From the NCBI RefSeq assembly GCF_047124445.1, contig NZ_CP138921.1, positions 620,001-684,000 of the forward strand: a DNA stretch of 64,000 bases, in the 5' to 3' direction. This DNA comes from Shimia sp047124445 (lineage in GTDB: Bacteria; Pseudomonadota; Alphaproteobacteria; Rhodobacterales; Rhodobacteraceae). This document shows, one piece after another, positions 8,968-16,822 of the stretch; position 1 is the stretch's first letter, and every line of letters starts with the position of its first letter. Under the pieces are notes generated by a model. It saw only the letters and a program-made list of their open reading frames with translations, had not been told where the DNA came from and did not search any database. The translations under genes and the position numbers were made by a program.

Positions 8968-9885
8968 TCAGGTGCGGGCCTGCTTGCGGACCTGACTTGG
9001 TGCGGCACCGAAGTGTTGCTGGCAGAAGCGCGTGAAATAGGCGGCGCTGCCAAACCCTAGGGAATCAGCCACTCGATTGATCGGCAGGTCGCTGTCCAAA
9101 AGCAGGCTACGGGCGCGGTGCTGGGTCATCTGTGAGAGCATTTCTGCGGCGGTGAGGCCTGCCGCTTGGCGGCAGACGCGCGTCAGATGAGTCGGTGTGA
9201 TGTCGAGCTGATCCGCGTACCAGGCCATTGGGTGGCCATTGGTGTACTCGGCAGCAAGGATGTCGCAGAACCGGCGCACAATGCGTTCCGACGCGCGGGT
9301 GGGCGGCGGCGGACCGGCTTCCTGAAGGTCGCGGCGCAGGGCGACGGAAAGCAGACGGGCGTGGGCGTTCAAGGCTTCGGCCATAAAAGGGCGCTGGTCG
9401 TGCAGCTCACGGCGCAGCGCGTCTAGGATGGCGGTGAACTCCGCCTGTTCGGTGCCGTCTTGCAGGCGCAGATGTTGCGCACGATCTGGCAGGGTGACAC
9501 GGCCGTCGTCCGGGATCAGCATGGCGAGGCCCTGCACCTGAAGGCCAAGTTCAAACGCGAGCAGTTTGCCCGCAGGGACAAAGATCGCGTTGTGAGCGCC
9601 AAAGCCGCGTCGCAGACCATGCAGCAGAACCCGGCCCTGACCACGGGTGGTCCAGAGCAGGATGTGGTGCGTGCGCACGTGCAATTGTTCCAACAGCCAA
9701 GGCGCGCCTTTGGTCAGACCGGCAAGGGTTTCTACACGAATTTGCGGTAAAGGCTGATCGGGCACGATGGGCCGCAGCACAGGTTTCGGCTCAACTGGCG
9801 CGGTTGGCTTGCGCGCAGGTGCGGCCATACCTCCCATGCCCGGTTTGGTCATAAATGACGGGATATGTAAATTTTTATCGGCCAT
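8968..9885 (-). CDS. AraC-family transcriptional regulator
   Basis: 305 aa from the ATG at 9885; a TTG at 9924 is possible but unsupported. The N-terminal half has a cupin-like sensing domain (about 45-170). The C-terminal 100 residues carry the two helix-turn-helix motifs of AraC/XylS proteins: MAWYADQLDITPTHLTRVCR and INRVADSLGFGSAAYFTRFC, ending PSQVRKQ. The effector and targets are unknown. It stands alone between the transglycosylase and miaA, so context does not suggest a regulon. Confidence 0.85.
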   Translation of the reverse strand: MADKNLHIPSFMTKPGMGGMAAPARKPTAPVEPKPVLRPIVPDQPLPQIRVETLAGLTKGAPWLLEQLHVRTHHILLWTTRGQGRVLLHGLRRGFGAHNAIFVPAGKLLAFELGLQVQGLAMLIPDDGRVTLPDRAQHLRLQDGTEQAEFTAILDALRRELHDQRPFMAEALNAHARLLSVALRRDLQEAGPPPPTRASERIVRRFCDILAAEYTNGHPMAWYADQLDITPTHLTRVCRQAAGLTAAEMLSQMTQHRARSLLLDSDLPINRVADSLGFGSAAYFTRFCQQHFGAAPSQVRKQART

Positions 9886-9972
9886 CTTGCAGCTGATTAA
9901 GCGCAGGATGTGCGATTCGAGCAAGTGGGGACTCCACGCCTTTTGTCACAAACTGGCGAAAACCCGCGCGCG

Positions 9973-10854
9973 TCAGAGACCTTCTGGCGTGTAGTGATGC
10001 CAGGTTTTCATTTTGGAGCGGAACCAAGTGCGTTGGCGTTTGGCAAACTGTCGCGTGGCGATTGTGGCCTGTTCGCGGGCGGTTTCCAGATCCATTTCGC
10101 CACGCAGATGTGCGATGAGTTCCGGCGCGCCAATGGCTTTGGCGGAGAGATGGGTTGGATCATAGGTGGCGAGATTGGCCTCAGCTTCTTCCAGCGCGCC
10201 TTGCTCGAGCATCAGGTCAAAGCGGCGGGCGATACGTTCGTTGAGCCAATCTTTGGGCACATCGAACACAATTGGCAGCGTGTCTGACAGCGGCAGAAGC
10301 GGTGGAGGCGTGTTGTCTTGCCAGTCCGCCAAAGGTGTGCCGGTTGAGGTGAGCACTTCCCAGGCGCGTTGCACGCGCATCGGGTTCTGGCGGTCAATGC
10401 GAGCAGCGGTTTTATCGTCGAGTTCCGCCAGCAGCGCTTCAAAGCCCTCTTTGGCAACGCGGGCGTTTGCCTCTTCGCGCAGCGTCGGTGGGGTGGCGGG
10501 GATCTCGGCCAAGCCTTGCGTCAGCGCGGTGAAATACAGCCCGGTGCCGCCAACAATGATCGGGCGCGGGCCGTCTTTCAAAAGCGGTGCGACGTCGCGC
10601 AGCCAATGGCCAACGGAGTAGTCCGCGTCATATGGAATGTGGCCATATAGAAGATGCGTCGCTGCGGCTTCGTCTTCTTCCGGTGGGCGGGCGGTGAGCA
10701 CGCGCCAGTTGTCAAACACCTGAATCGCGTCGGCGTTGATGATGACGCCGCCGTGCTCCTGCGCAATCTGCAAAGCAAGGGCACTTTTGCCGCTGGCGGT
10801 GGGGCCTGCGATCAGAACCGGTTGATCCGGGGCGATGGGCGGCAGCTGTGACAT
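9973..10854 (-). CDS. miaA: tRNA dimethylallyltransferase
   Basis: Transfers a dimethylallyl group to N6 of A37 in tRNAs reading UNN codons, the first step of ms2i6A synthesis. 293 aa. Walker A-like GPTASGKSA is at about 17-25. NADAIQVFDNWRVLTARP replaces the DSxQVY form of enterobacteria; I recall this variant as typical of Rhodobacterales. The GGTGLYFTAL motif and the RVQRAWEV segment are present. Single gene, divergent from pyrH. Confidence 0.94.
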   Translation of the reverse strand: MSQLPPIAPDQPVLIAGPTASGKSALALQIAQEHGGVIINADAIQVFDNWRVLTARPPEEDEAAATHLLYGHIPYDADYSVGHWLRDVAPLLKDGPRPIIVGGTGLYFTALTQGLAEIPATPPTLREEANARVAKEGFEALLAELDDKTAARIDRQNPMRVQRAWEVLTSTGTPLADWQDNTPPPLLPLSDTLPIVFDVPKDWLNERIARRFDLMLEQGALEEAEANLATYDPTHLSAKAIGAPELIAHLRGEMDLETAREQATIATRQFAKRQRTWFRSKMKTWHHYTPEGL

Positions 10855-10973
10855 GAGAGAGACCTGACTTTGCGCTTACTTTTGTCGGTTATCCCCAACT
10901 CTCGCATTGAACCTGCGCGCGTTTTCCGACATTTTGCGGCCAATCCTAAAACGATGCGCAGATGGAGTGCAAC

Positions 10974-11708
10974 ATGAGCGACGACACCGTCCCCGCCGAC
11001 GCAACCTTTAACCGTGTGATGTTGAAGATTTCGGGGGAGGCGTTGATGGGAGATCAGGGCTATGGCCTGCATCCGCCCACAATTGAGCGTATCGCCAAGG
11101 AAGTGAAATCTGTCCACGACATGGGCGTCGAGATCTGCATGGTGATCGGCGGCGGCAATGTGTTCCGCGGCCTGTCCGGCGCGGCACAGGGGATGGAGCG
11201 CACCACGGCGGACTATATGGGTATGTTGGCGACCGTGATGAACGCGCTGGCGATGCAGAGCGCGTTGGAAGGTCTGGGCGTGTTCACCCGTGTGATCAGC
11301 GCGATCCGCATGGATGAAGTGGCTGAGCCGTATATTCGCCGCCGCGCGGTGCGCCACCTTGAGAAAAAGCGTGTGTGTATCTTTGCAGCTGGGACCGGCA
11401 ACCCGTATTTCACCACCGATACCGCCGCGACCCTGCGCGCCAATGAGATGGCATGTGAGGCGATCTTCATGGGCAAAAACGGTGTCGATGGCATATACGA
11501 CAAAGACCCGGCTGAGCATGACGACGCGGTGCGCTATGACGAGATTACCTATGACGAGGTGCTCGCGAAGCGTCTGCGGGTGATGGATGCAAGCGCGATT
11601 GCGCTGGCACGCGACAACAACCTGCCGCTGATTGTCTTCCCATTGGATGAGCCTGGTGGGTTCAAAGGCATTCTCGCCGGTAAGGGCACCTATACAAAGG
11701 TTGTCTGA
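10974..11708 (+). CDS. pyrH: UMP kinase
   Basis: Phosphorylates UMP to UDP with ATP; amino-acid-kinase fold, hexameric, UTP/GTP regulated in the family. 244 aa from the ATG at 10974, which has GGAG 6 nt upstream; an ATG four codons earlier overlaps that site. Visible motifs are LKISGEALMGDQGYG, IGGGNVFRG, GTGNPYFTTDTAA and MGKNGVDGIYDKDP. It heads the conserved pyrH-frr-uppS-cdsA-dxr run. Confidence 0.96.
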   Translation: MSDDTVPADATFNRVMLKISGEALMGDQGYGLHPPTIERIAKEVKSVHDMGVEICMVIGGGNVFRGLSGAAQGMERTTADYMGMLATVMNALAMQSALEGLGVFTRVISAIRMDEVAEPYIRRRAVRHLEKKRVCIFAAGTGNPYFTTDTAATLRANEMACEAIFMGKNGVDGIYDKDPAEHDDAVRYDEITYDEVLAKRLRVMDASAIALARDNNLPLIVFPLDEPGGFKGILAGKGTYTKVV

Positions 11709-11805
11709 TCCCGTTATGGTGATCGCAACCGCGTGAGGCGGTGCCGTTTGGCGCGCAACATGTGAAAAAGACAAAAGAAAACAGACAGAAGAAGAGAGCA
11801 ATCTC

Positions 11806-12369
11806 ATGTCCGAAGAGTTTGAACTTGATACCGACGACCTGACCCGCCGTATGGATGGCGCGATGGGCGCGTTGAAAACCGAATTTGCCTCGCTGCGCAC
11901 AGGCCGCGCCTCGGCGACGATGCTGGAGCCGGTGATGGTGGAGGCCTATGGCTCCAAGACACCGATCAACCAGGTGGGCACCGTGAACGTGCCTGAGCCG
12001 CGTATGGTAACCATCAACGTCTGGGACAAATCGCTGGTGAGCGCGGTTGAGAAGGCGATCATGAACTCCGGTCTGGGCATCAACCCACAGACCAACGGCA
12101 CCATTGTGATGCTGCCGATTCCTGAGCTGAACGAAGAGCGCCGCACCGAGCTGGCCCGTGTGGCGGCTCAATATGCCGAGCACGCCCGTGTAGCGGTACG
12201 CAACGTGCGTCGTGACGGTATGGACACCATTAAGAAAGCCAAAGGCGACGGTATGTCTGAGGACGACCAGAAGCTTTGGGAAGCTGAAGTTCAGGAAATG
12301 ACCGACAGCTATATCAAGCAGATCGATGGCGCGCTTGAGAACAAGCAATCCGAGATCATGCAGGTCTGA
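11806..12369 (+). CDS. frr: Ribosome recycling factor
   Basis: With EF-G, splits post-termination ribosomes. 187 aa with the three-helix bundle signature: the N-terminal LDTDDLTRRMDGAMGALKTE, the conserved GRASATMLEPVMVEAYGS region and the RVAVRNVRRDGMDTIKKAK arm. The ATG at 11806 follows an AAGAGAG site. A 97-nt gap separates it from pyrH and contains no clear terminator, so both are probably on one transcript. Confidence 0.97.
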   Translation: MSEEFELDTDDLTRRMDGAMGALKTEFASLRTGRASATMLEPVMVEAYGSKTPINQVGTVNVPEPRMVTINVWDKSLVSAVEKAIMNSGLGINPQTNGTIVMLPIPELNEERRTELARVAAQYAEHARVAVRNVRRDGMDTIKKAKGDGMSEDDQKLWEAEVQEMTDSYIKQIDGALENKQSEIMQV

Positions 12370-12374
12370 TCAAC

Positions 12375-13097
12375 ATGGGTGACGAGATTCCCGCGACCGG
12401 CCCTCGGCATGTGGCCATTATTATGGATGGCAACGGCCGCTGGGCGCAGGCGCGCGGTCGCCCGCGGTTATTTGGGCATCACGCCGGGGCCAAGCGCGTC
12501 AAAGAGATTGTGCGCGCTTGCAAGCCTTTGGGCGTGGAGTATCTGACGATTTTTGGGTTCTCGACCGAGAACTGGAAACGTACCCAGGCGGAAGTGGCAG
12601 GCTTGATGAGCCTGTTCCGCCAGTACATTCGCAAAGAGGCTCGAGGGTTGAAGGCGGAAGGGGTGCGGGTGCGGTTTATCGGCGACCGTCCACGGTTGGA
12701 CGAAAAGCTGCGCGCCCTGATGGACGAACTGGAAGAGCTTACCGCCGACAATGATGAGGTGAACCTCACCATTGCGTTGAACTACGGTGGGCGGGACGAG
12801 GTTGCCCGCGCGACCCAGCGGCTGGCGCAGGATGTGGCGGATGGCACGCTCAAGCCCGAGGATGTGGGCGAGGAGACTCTGCCAAAGTATCTGGATACCC
12901 ATGTGTTGCCGGATCCGGACTTAGTCATTCGGACAAGTGGTGAGGCTCGGATTTCCAACTTCCTACTGTGGCAGTCGGCCTATGCCGAATATGAGTTTAT
13001 CGACACCCTGTGGCCTGACTTCTCCAAAGAGGAATTTCGTAAGCTGGTAGACGCTTATGCAAAACGTGACCGTCGATTTGGCGCGGTGACAGTATGA
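12375..13097 (+). CDS. uppS: Undecaprenyl diphosphate synthase
   Basis: cis-Prenyltransferase making C55 undecaprenyl diphosphate, the lipid carrier for peptidoglycan and O-antigen. 240 aa. Catalytic D18 lies in IIMDGNGRWAQ, followed by FGHHAGAKRVKEIV and FSTENWKR. The IPP-binding RTSGEARISNFLLWQSAYAE motif is near the C-terminus. The start is 6 nt after the frr stop and its stop overlaps the cdsA start by ATGA, implying translational coupling. Confidence 0.97.
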   Translation: MGDEIPATGPRHVAIIMDGNGRWAQARGRPRLFGHHAGAKRVKEIVRACKPLGVEYLTIFGFSTENWKRTQAEVAGLMSLFRQYIRKEARGLKAEGVRVRFIGDRPRLDEKLRALMDELEELTADNDEVNLTIALNYGGRDEVARATQRLAQDVADGTLKPEDVGEETLPKYLDTHVLPDPDLVIRTSGEARISNFLLWQSAYAEYEFIDTLWPDFSKEEFRKLVDAYAKRDRRFGAVTV

Positions 13098-13867
13098 GTG
13101 GCGCGGCGGGCAAGTGGGGCGATTTGCTGCCCCGAACCCTGTCAGCAGTGGTGTTGCTTGGCGTGGGCGGATTGGCGATCTGGCAAGGTGGATTTCTGTT
13201 TCACGAATTTGTCGTGATCATTTGTGGTGGCATGGTCTGGGAGTTGACCCGGATGCTGTCCGGTGGTGATCAAAAAGTGTCGCTGTCCATGGGCGCTTTG
13301 GCGGCTGTGGTGCTGGCACTGACCGACTTTGTGCCGGGGCAGGCGATCCTGCCAATGCTGCTGGCGGTGCCGCTGGCGGGCGCGGGGCAACTCAAGAAAG
13401 ATCGTTCAATTTACGTCGCTTACGCGGCGGGGTTGATGTTGGCTTGCTATGGGCTGATCGTGCTGCGTGATGTGCGCGGGGCCTATTGGGTGCTATGGCT
13501 GGTGGCGGTAGTTGTGGCGACCGATGTCGCCGGCTACTTTGCCGGTCGGCTGATTGGCGGGCCGAAATTTTGGCCTAAGGTGAGCCCCAAGAAGACCTGG
13601 TCCGGCACCATGGCGGGATGGGTGGCTGCGGGCTGTGTTGGCATGGCCTTTGGCGGCACGCCGTTGATCATTCTGTCGGTGCTGACGGCCTTTGCCTCGC
13701 AGATGGGCGATGCCGCAGAAAGCGCGATCAAACGCCATACCGGCATCAAGGACAGTTCCAATCTGATCCCCGGTCACGGTGGCTTGCTGGATCGGTTTGA
13801 TGCGATGTTGGGCGCGGCACTTCTGGTGCTGGTGCTTGGCGCGGTACTGGGGCTGCCAGCGACATGA
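13094..13867 (+). CDS. cdsA: Phosphatidate cytidylyltransferase
   Basis: Makes CDP-diacylglycerol from phosphatidic acid and CTP, the branch point for membrane phospholipids. 257 aa, about seven hydrophobic helices. The family signature spans SPKKTWSGT and the C-terminal IKRHTGIKDSSNLIPGHGGL with LDRFDAM. The start overlaps uppS by four bases and the end overlaps dxr by four bases. Confidence 0.95.
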   Translation: MSGAAGKWGDLLPRTLSAVVLLGVGGLAIWQGGFLFHEFVVIICGGMVWELTRMLSGGDQKVSLSMGALAAVVLALTDFVPGQAILPMLLAVPLAGAGQLKKDRSIYVAYAAGLMLACYGLIVLRDVRGAYWVLWLVAVVVATDVAGYFAGRLIGGPKFWPKVSPKKTWSGTMAGWVAAGCVGMAFGGTPLIILSVLTAFASQMGDAAESAIKRHTGIKDSSNLIPGHGGLLDRFDAMLGAALLVLVLGAVLGLPAT

Positions 13868-15033
13868 GAAAAATCTCCATTTTTGGTGCGACCGGGTCGA
13901 TTGGACAAAACACCATCGACCTGATCCGACGCGACCCTGAGAGCTACGATGTTGTGGCGCTGAGCGGGGGGCAGAACATTGCTCAGCTCGCTGCGGATGC
14001 GCGTGAGCTGAAGGCTGATGTTGCGGTCACTGCGGATGATACGCGACTTGAAGAGTTGCGCGCGGCCCTGGAGGGCAGCTGTGTTGAAGCGGCGGCTGGC
14101 GCGGCTGCGATCCGCGAGGCGGCGGCGCGGCCAGCGGATTGGGTGATGAGTGCCATTGTTGGTGCGGCGGGACTGGCACCGGGGCTGGTGGCGCTGGAGC
14201 AGGGCGCGACATTGGCGCTGGCCAACAAGGAATCGCTGGTCACGGCTGGGCAGTTGATCATGGGGACCGCTGCCAAACATAACGCGCGCATCCTGCCGGT
14301 GGACAGTGAACACTCGGCTGTGTTTCAGGGGTTGATCGGCGAAGATATGGCGTCGGTGGAGCGGATCATTATCACCGCCAGCGGTGGCGCGTTTCGGGAT
14401 TGGTCGCTCGAAGATATGGCACGGGCCACGCCGGAACAGGCGAGCAGCCATCCCAATTGGAATATGGGTCAACGGATCACCGTGGACAGCGCCTCGATGT
14501 TCAACAAGGCTCTGGAGGTCATTGAGACCAAAGAGTTTTTTGGCTGTGCCCACGAACAGATCGAAGTGCTGGTGCACCCGGAATCTCTGGTGCATGCGCT
14601 GGTTGGCTTCAACGACGGTGCCTTGATGGCGCATGTGGGGCCGCCAGACATGCGCCATGCCATTGGCTTTGCGCTACATTGGCCGGAGCGCAAGACGCTG
14701 CCCGTGGAGCGGTTGGACCTTGCCAAGATTGGATCGCTGCATTTTCGCGAGCCGGATTTCCAACGTTATCCTGCGTTGCGCCTGGCGCATGAGGTCTTGG
14801 AACTGGGCGGTCATGCCGGGGCGATCTTCAACGCCGCAAAAGAGCGGGCGCTTGACGGGTTCCTCGCGCATCGCATCGGATTCTTGCAGATGGCGGAGGT
14901 TGTCGAAGAGGTTTTGGAACAGCTTTCTCCATCACATTGCCGCAAGAATGCCGAAATGACCCTTGATACGGTCGTGGAAACCGACCATTTGGCCCGCAAG
15001 ACGGCGGATCAGGTCATGCAAAAATTGGCATAA
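13864..15033 (+). CDS. dxr: 1-deoxy-D-xylulose 5-phosphate reductoisomerase
   Basis: NADPH-dependent conversion of DXP to MEP, the committed step of the non-mevalonate isoprenoid pathway that feeds uppS. 389 aa. NADPH-binding GATGSIGQ is at 8-15. PVDSEHSAVFQGL carries metal and substrate ligands, followed by the ASGGAFRDW loop and HPNWNMGQRITVDSASM. Coupled to cdsA by an ATGA overlap. Confidence 0.97.
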   Translation: MRKISIFGATGSIGQNTIDLIRRDPESYDVVALSGGQNIAQLAADARELKADVAVTADDTRLEELRAALEGSCVEAAAGAAAIREAAARPADWVMSAIVGAAGLAPGLVALEQGATLALANKESLVTAGQLIMGTAAKHNARILPVDSEHSAVFQGLIGEDMASVERIIITASGGAFRDWSLEDMARATPEQASSHPNWNMGQRITVDSASMFNKALEVIETKEFFGCAHEQIEVLVHPESLVHALVGFNDGALMAHVGPPDMRHAIGFALHWPERKTLPVERLDLAKIGSLHFREPDFQRYPALRLAHEVLELGGHAGAIFNAAKERALDGFLAHRIGFLQMAEVVEEVLEQLSPSHCRKNAEMTLDTVVETDHLARKTADQVMQKLA

Positions 15034-15050
15034 CGCCCCAACAAGAGGAC

Positions 15051-16403
15051 GTGCATTTGGATATTTCATCGCTGATTTCGGGAATTGGCGGCGGCGGGTT
15101 GACCGTGCTGTGGTTTGTTGTGGCGCTGTCGATCATTGTCGCGATCCATGAATATGGACACTACATCGTCGGCCGCTGGAGCGGGATAGGCGCGGATGTG
15201 TTCAGCCTGGGCTTTGGGCCGGTGATCTATTCGCGCTACGACAAGCGTGGCACCAAATGGCAAATCGCGGCCATTCCGCTGGGCGGTTACGTGAAGTTCA
15301 AGGGCGACGCCAATGCCGCAAGCGGCAAAGACGGTGAAGCCATGTCGGAAATGACCGAAGAAGAGCGGCGCCACACCATGCACGGCGCTCCATTGTGGGC
15401 GCGGGCGGCGACGGTTCTGGCGGGGCCGGTGTTCAACTTCATCCTGTCGATCATCATTTTCACGGGCGTGATGATGTTCAACGGCCAGATTGGCAGCAAG
15501 CTGATTGTGGGCGAGATCTGGGATCTGCCGGATGCGCCCTATGAGTTACAGCAGGGCGATGTGGTGACTGCGATTGCCGGAGCCGAGATTCCGTCGTTTG
15601 ATGATCCGGAAGCCTTTGATGCCTTTGCCAAGGCGATGCCAAAAGAGGCGGTGCTGACGTATACTGTGGAGCGCGGTGGCGAGACTTTGGACGTGTCGGG
15701 GCCGTATCTGAACCCACCATTGGTTCAATCTCTTGCTCCGCGTTCAGCGGCGATCAATGCCGGTCTTGAGGTGGGCGATGTGTTTACCGCTATCGACGGC
15801 GAGCCGATTGTGGCGTTTTCCCAGTTGAAAGAAGCGGTGGAAAGCGGCGAAGGGCGCACTCTGGTACTTACAGTTGATCGCGGTGGAGAGGTTGCTGAAT
15901 ATGATCTGACTCCGCGCCGTGTGGACGAGCCGCAGGACGGCGGCGGATTTGTGACCCATTGGCGTATTGGCATTGGCGGTGGGTTTGCCTTCATGCCTAG
16001 CACTGAAACACCACCGATTGGCCCAACTGTGTTGGCCGCGGTGGGGCAGACAGGGCGCATCATTGAAGGGTCAATAAGCGCGCTTTACCATATCGTTACC
16101 GGCGGCATCAGTTCGTGCAATCTTTCTGGCCCGGTTGGTATCGCACAAACGACCAGCGCGATGGCGGACCAGGGATTTATCAAATTCATTTGGACCGTTG
16201 CGGTGCTGTCCACCGCTATTGGCATGTTGAACCTATTCCCGATCCCGATGCTGGATGGCGGCCACCTTGTGTTCTACGCCTATGAGGCGGTGACCGGGAA
16301 GCCTCCGGCGGACGGCGTTCTGCGTATCTTGATGACGGCAGGCTTGGTGCTGGTGCTGAGCATGATGGTGTTTGGTCTGACCAACGATTTGTTCTGTCCG
16401 TAA
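15051..16403 (+). CDS. rseP: Site-2 intramembrane metalloprotease RseP
   Basis: Zinc protease of the inner membrane that cleaves anti-sigma factors and signal peptide remnants. 450 aa. The zinc motif HEYGH is at 33-37 in the first helix, two PDZ-like segments lie at about 150-290, and the second active-site motif NLFPIPMLDGGH is at about 394-405. The start is uncertain: GTG 15051 is only 1 nt from AGAGGA, whereas TTG 15057 has ideal spacing and removes two residues. It belongs to the envelope run between dxr and bamA. Confidence 0.94.
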   Translation: MHLDISSLISGIGGGGLTVLWFVVALSIIVAIHEYGHYIVGRWSGIGADVFSLGFGPVIYSRYDKRGTKWQIAAIPLGGYVKFKGDANAASGKDGEAMSEMTEEERRHTMHGAPLWARAATVLAGPVFNFILSIIIFTGVMMFNGQIGSKLIVGEIWDLPDAPYELQQGDVVTAIAGAEIPSFDDPEAFDAFAKAMPKEAVLTYTVERGGETLDVSGPYLNPPLVQSLAPRSAAINAGLEVGDVFTAIDGEPIVAFSQLKEAVESGEGRTLVLTVDRGGEVAEYDLTPRRVDEPQDGGGFVTHWRIGIGGGFAFMPSTETPPIGPTVLAAVGQTGRIIEGSISALYHIVTGGISSCNLSGPVGIAQTTSAMADQGFIKFIWTVAVLSTAIGMLNLFPIPMLDGGHLVFYAYEAVTGKPPADGVLRILMTAGLVLVLSMMVFGLTNDLFCP

Positions 16404-16497
16404 ACTGACAAAATGGGCGTGGGGTTTGTCCCGCGCCCAAATTTCGCCCAATTCCCCGGCTAAGGTTAGCAGGTAGGTAAGAATTGGGTTTGGAACT

Positions 16498-16644
16498 ATG
16501 CACACAATCGAAGACGGATACCGCGCACTTGGCCTGTTGATTGATATCAATTGGGAGCGTTTGTTGTTTCCAACAGCAATCATCGCCGGGTTGTCACTTG
16601 GCGCCTATATCGGCACCATGATGCTGAACAGCGGCCTGCAGTAA
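16498..16644 (+). CDS. Possible 48-aa membrane protein between rseP and bamA
   Basis: An ATG-started frame encoding MHTIEDGYRALGLLID and then one hydrophobic helix (about residues 22-43, LLFPTAIIAGLSLGAYIGTMM) before a stop. It begins 95 nt after rseP and ends 178 nt before bamA. Ribosome-site support is weak (TTTGGA). The clean soluble-then-helix pattern and lack of any competing frame favour a real small protein, but conservation must be checked. No function is proposed. Confidence 0.5.
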   Translation: MHTIEDGYRALGLLIDINWERLLFPTAIIAGLSLGAYIGTMMLNSGLQ

Positions 16645-16822
16645 GGCCAAACACACTGGCGGAGCCTTGCGCACTACATTGTGTGGTGTTGACAGGCCGA
16701 GCCGCTAGGGATGCTGATGCCACGCACGCCGATTCTCTGTGTTTCAAGGCCAATGCTGTTTTGACATCAGCCCTCAGACCCGATAGTCACAATCCAACTG
16801 GGATGTACTGCGGAGTTTGGGA

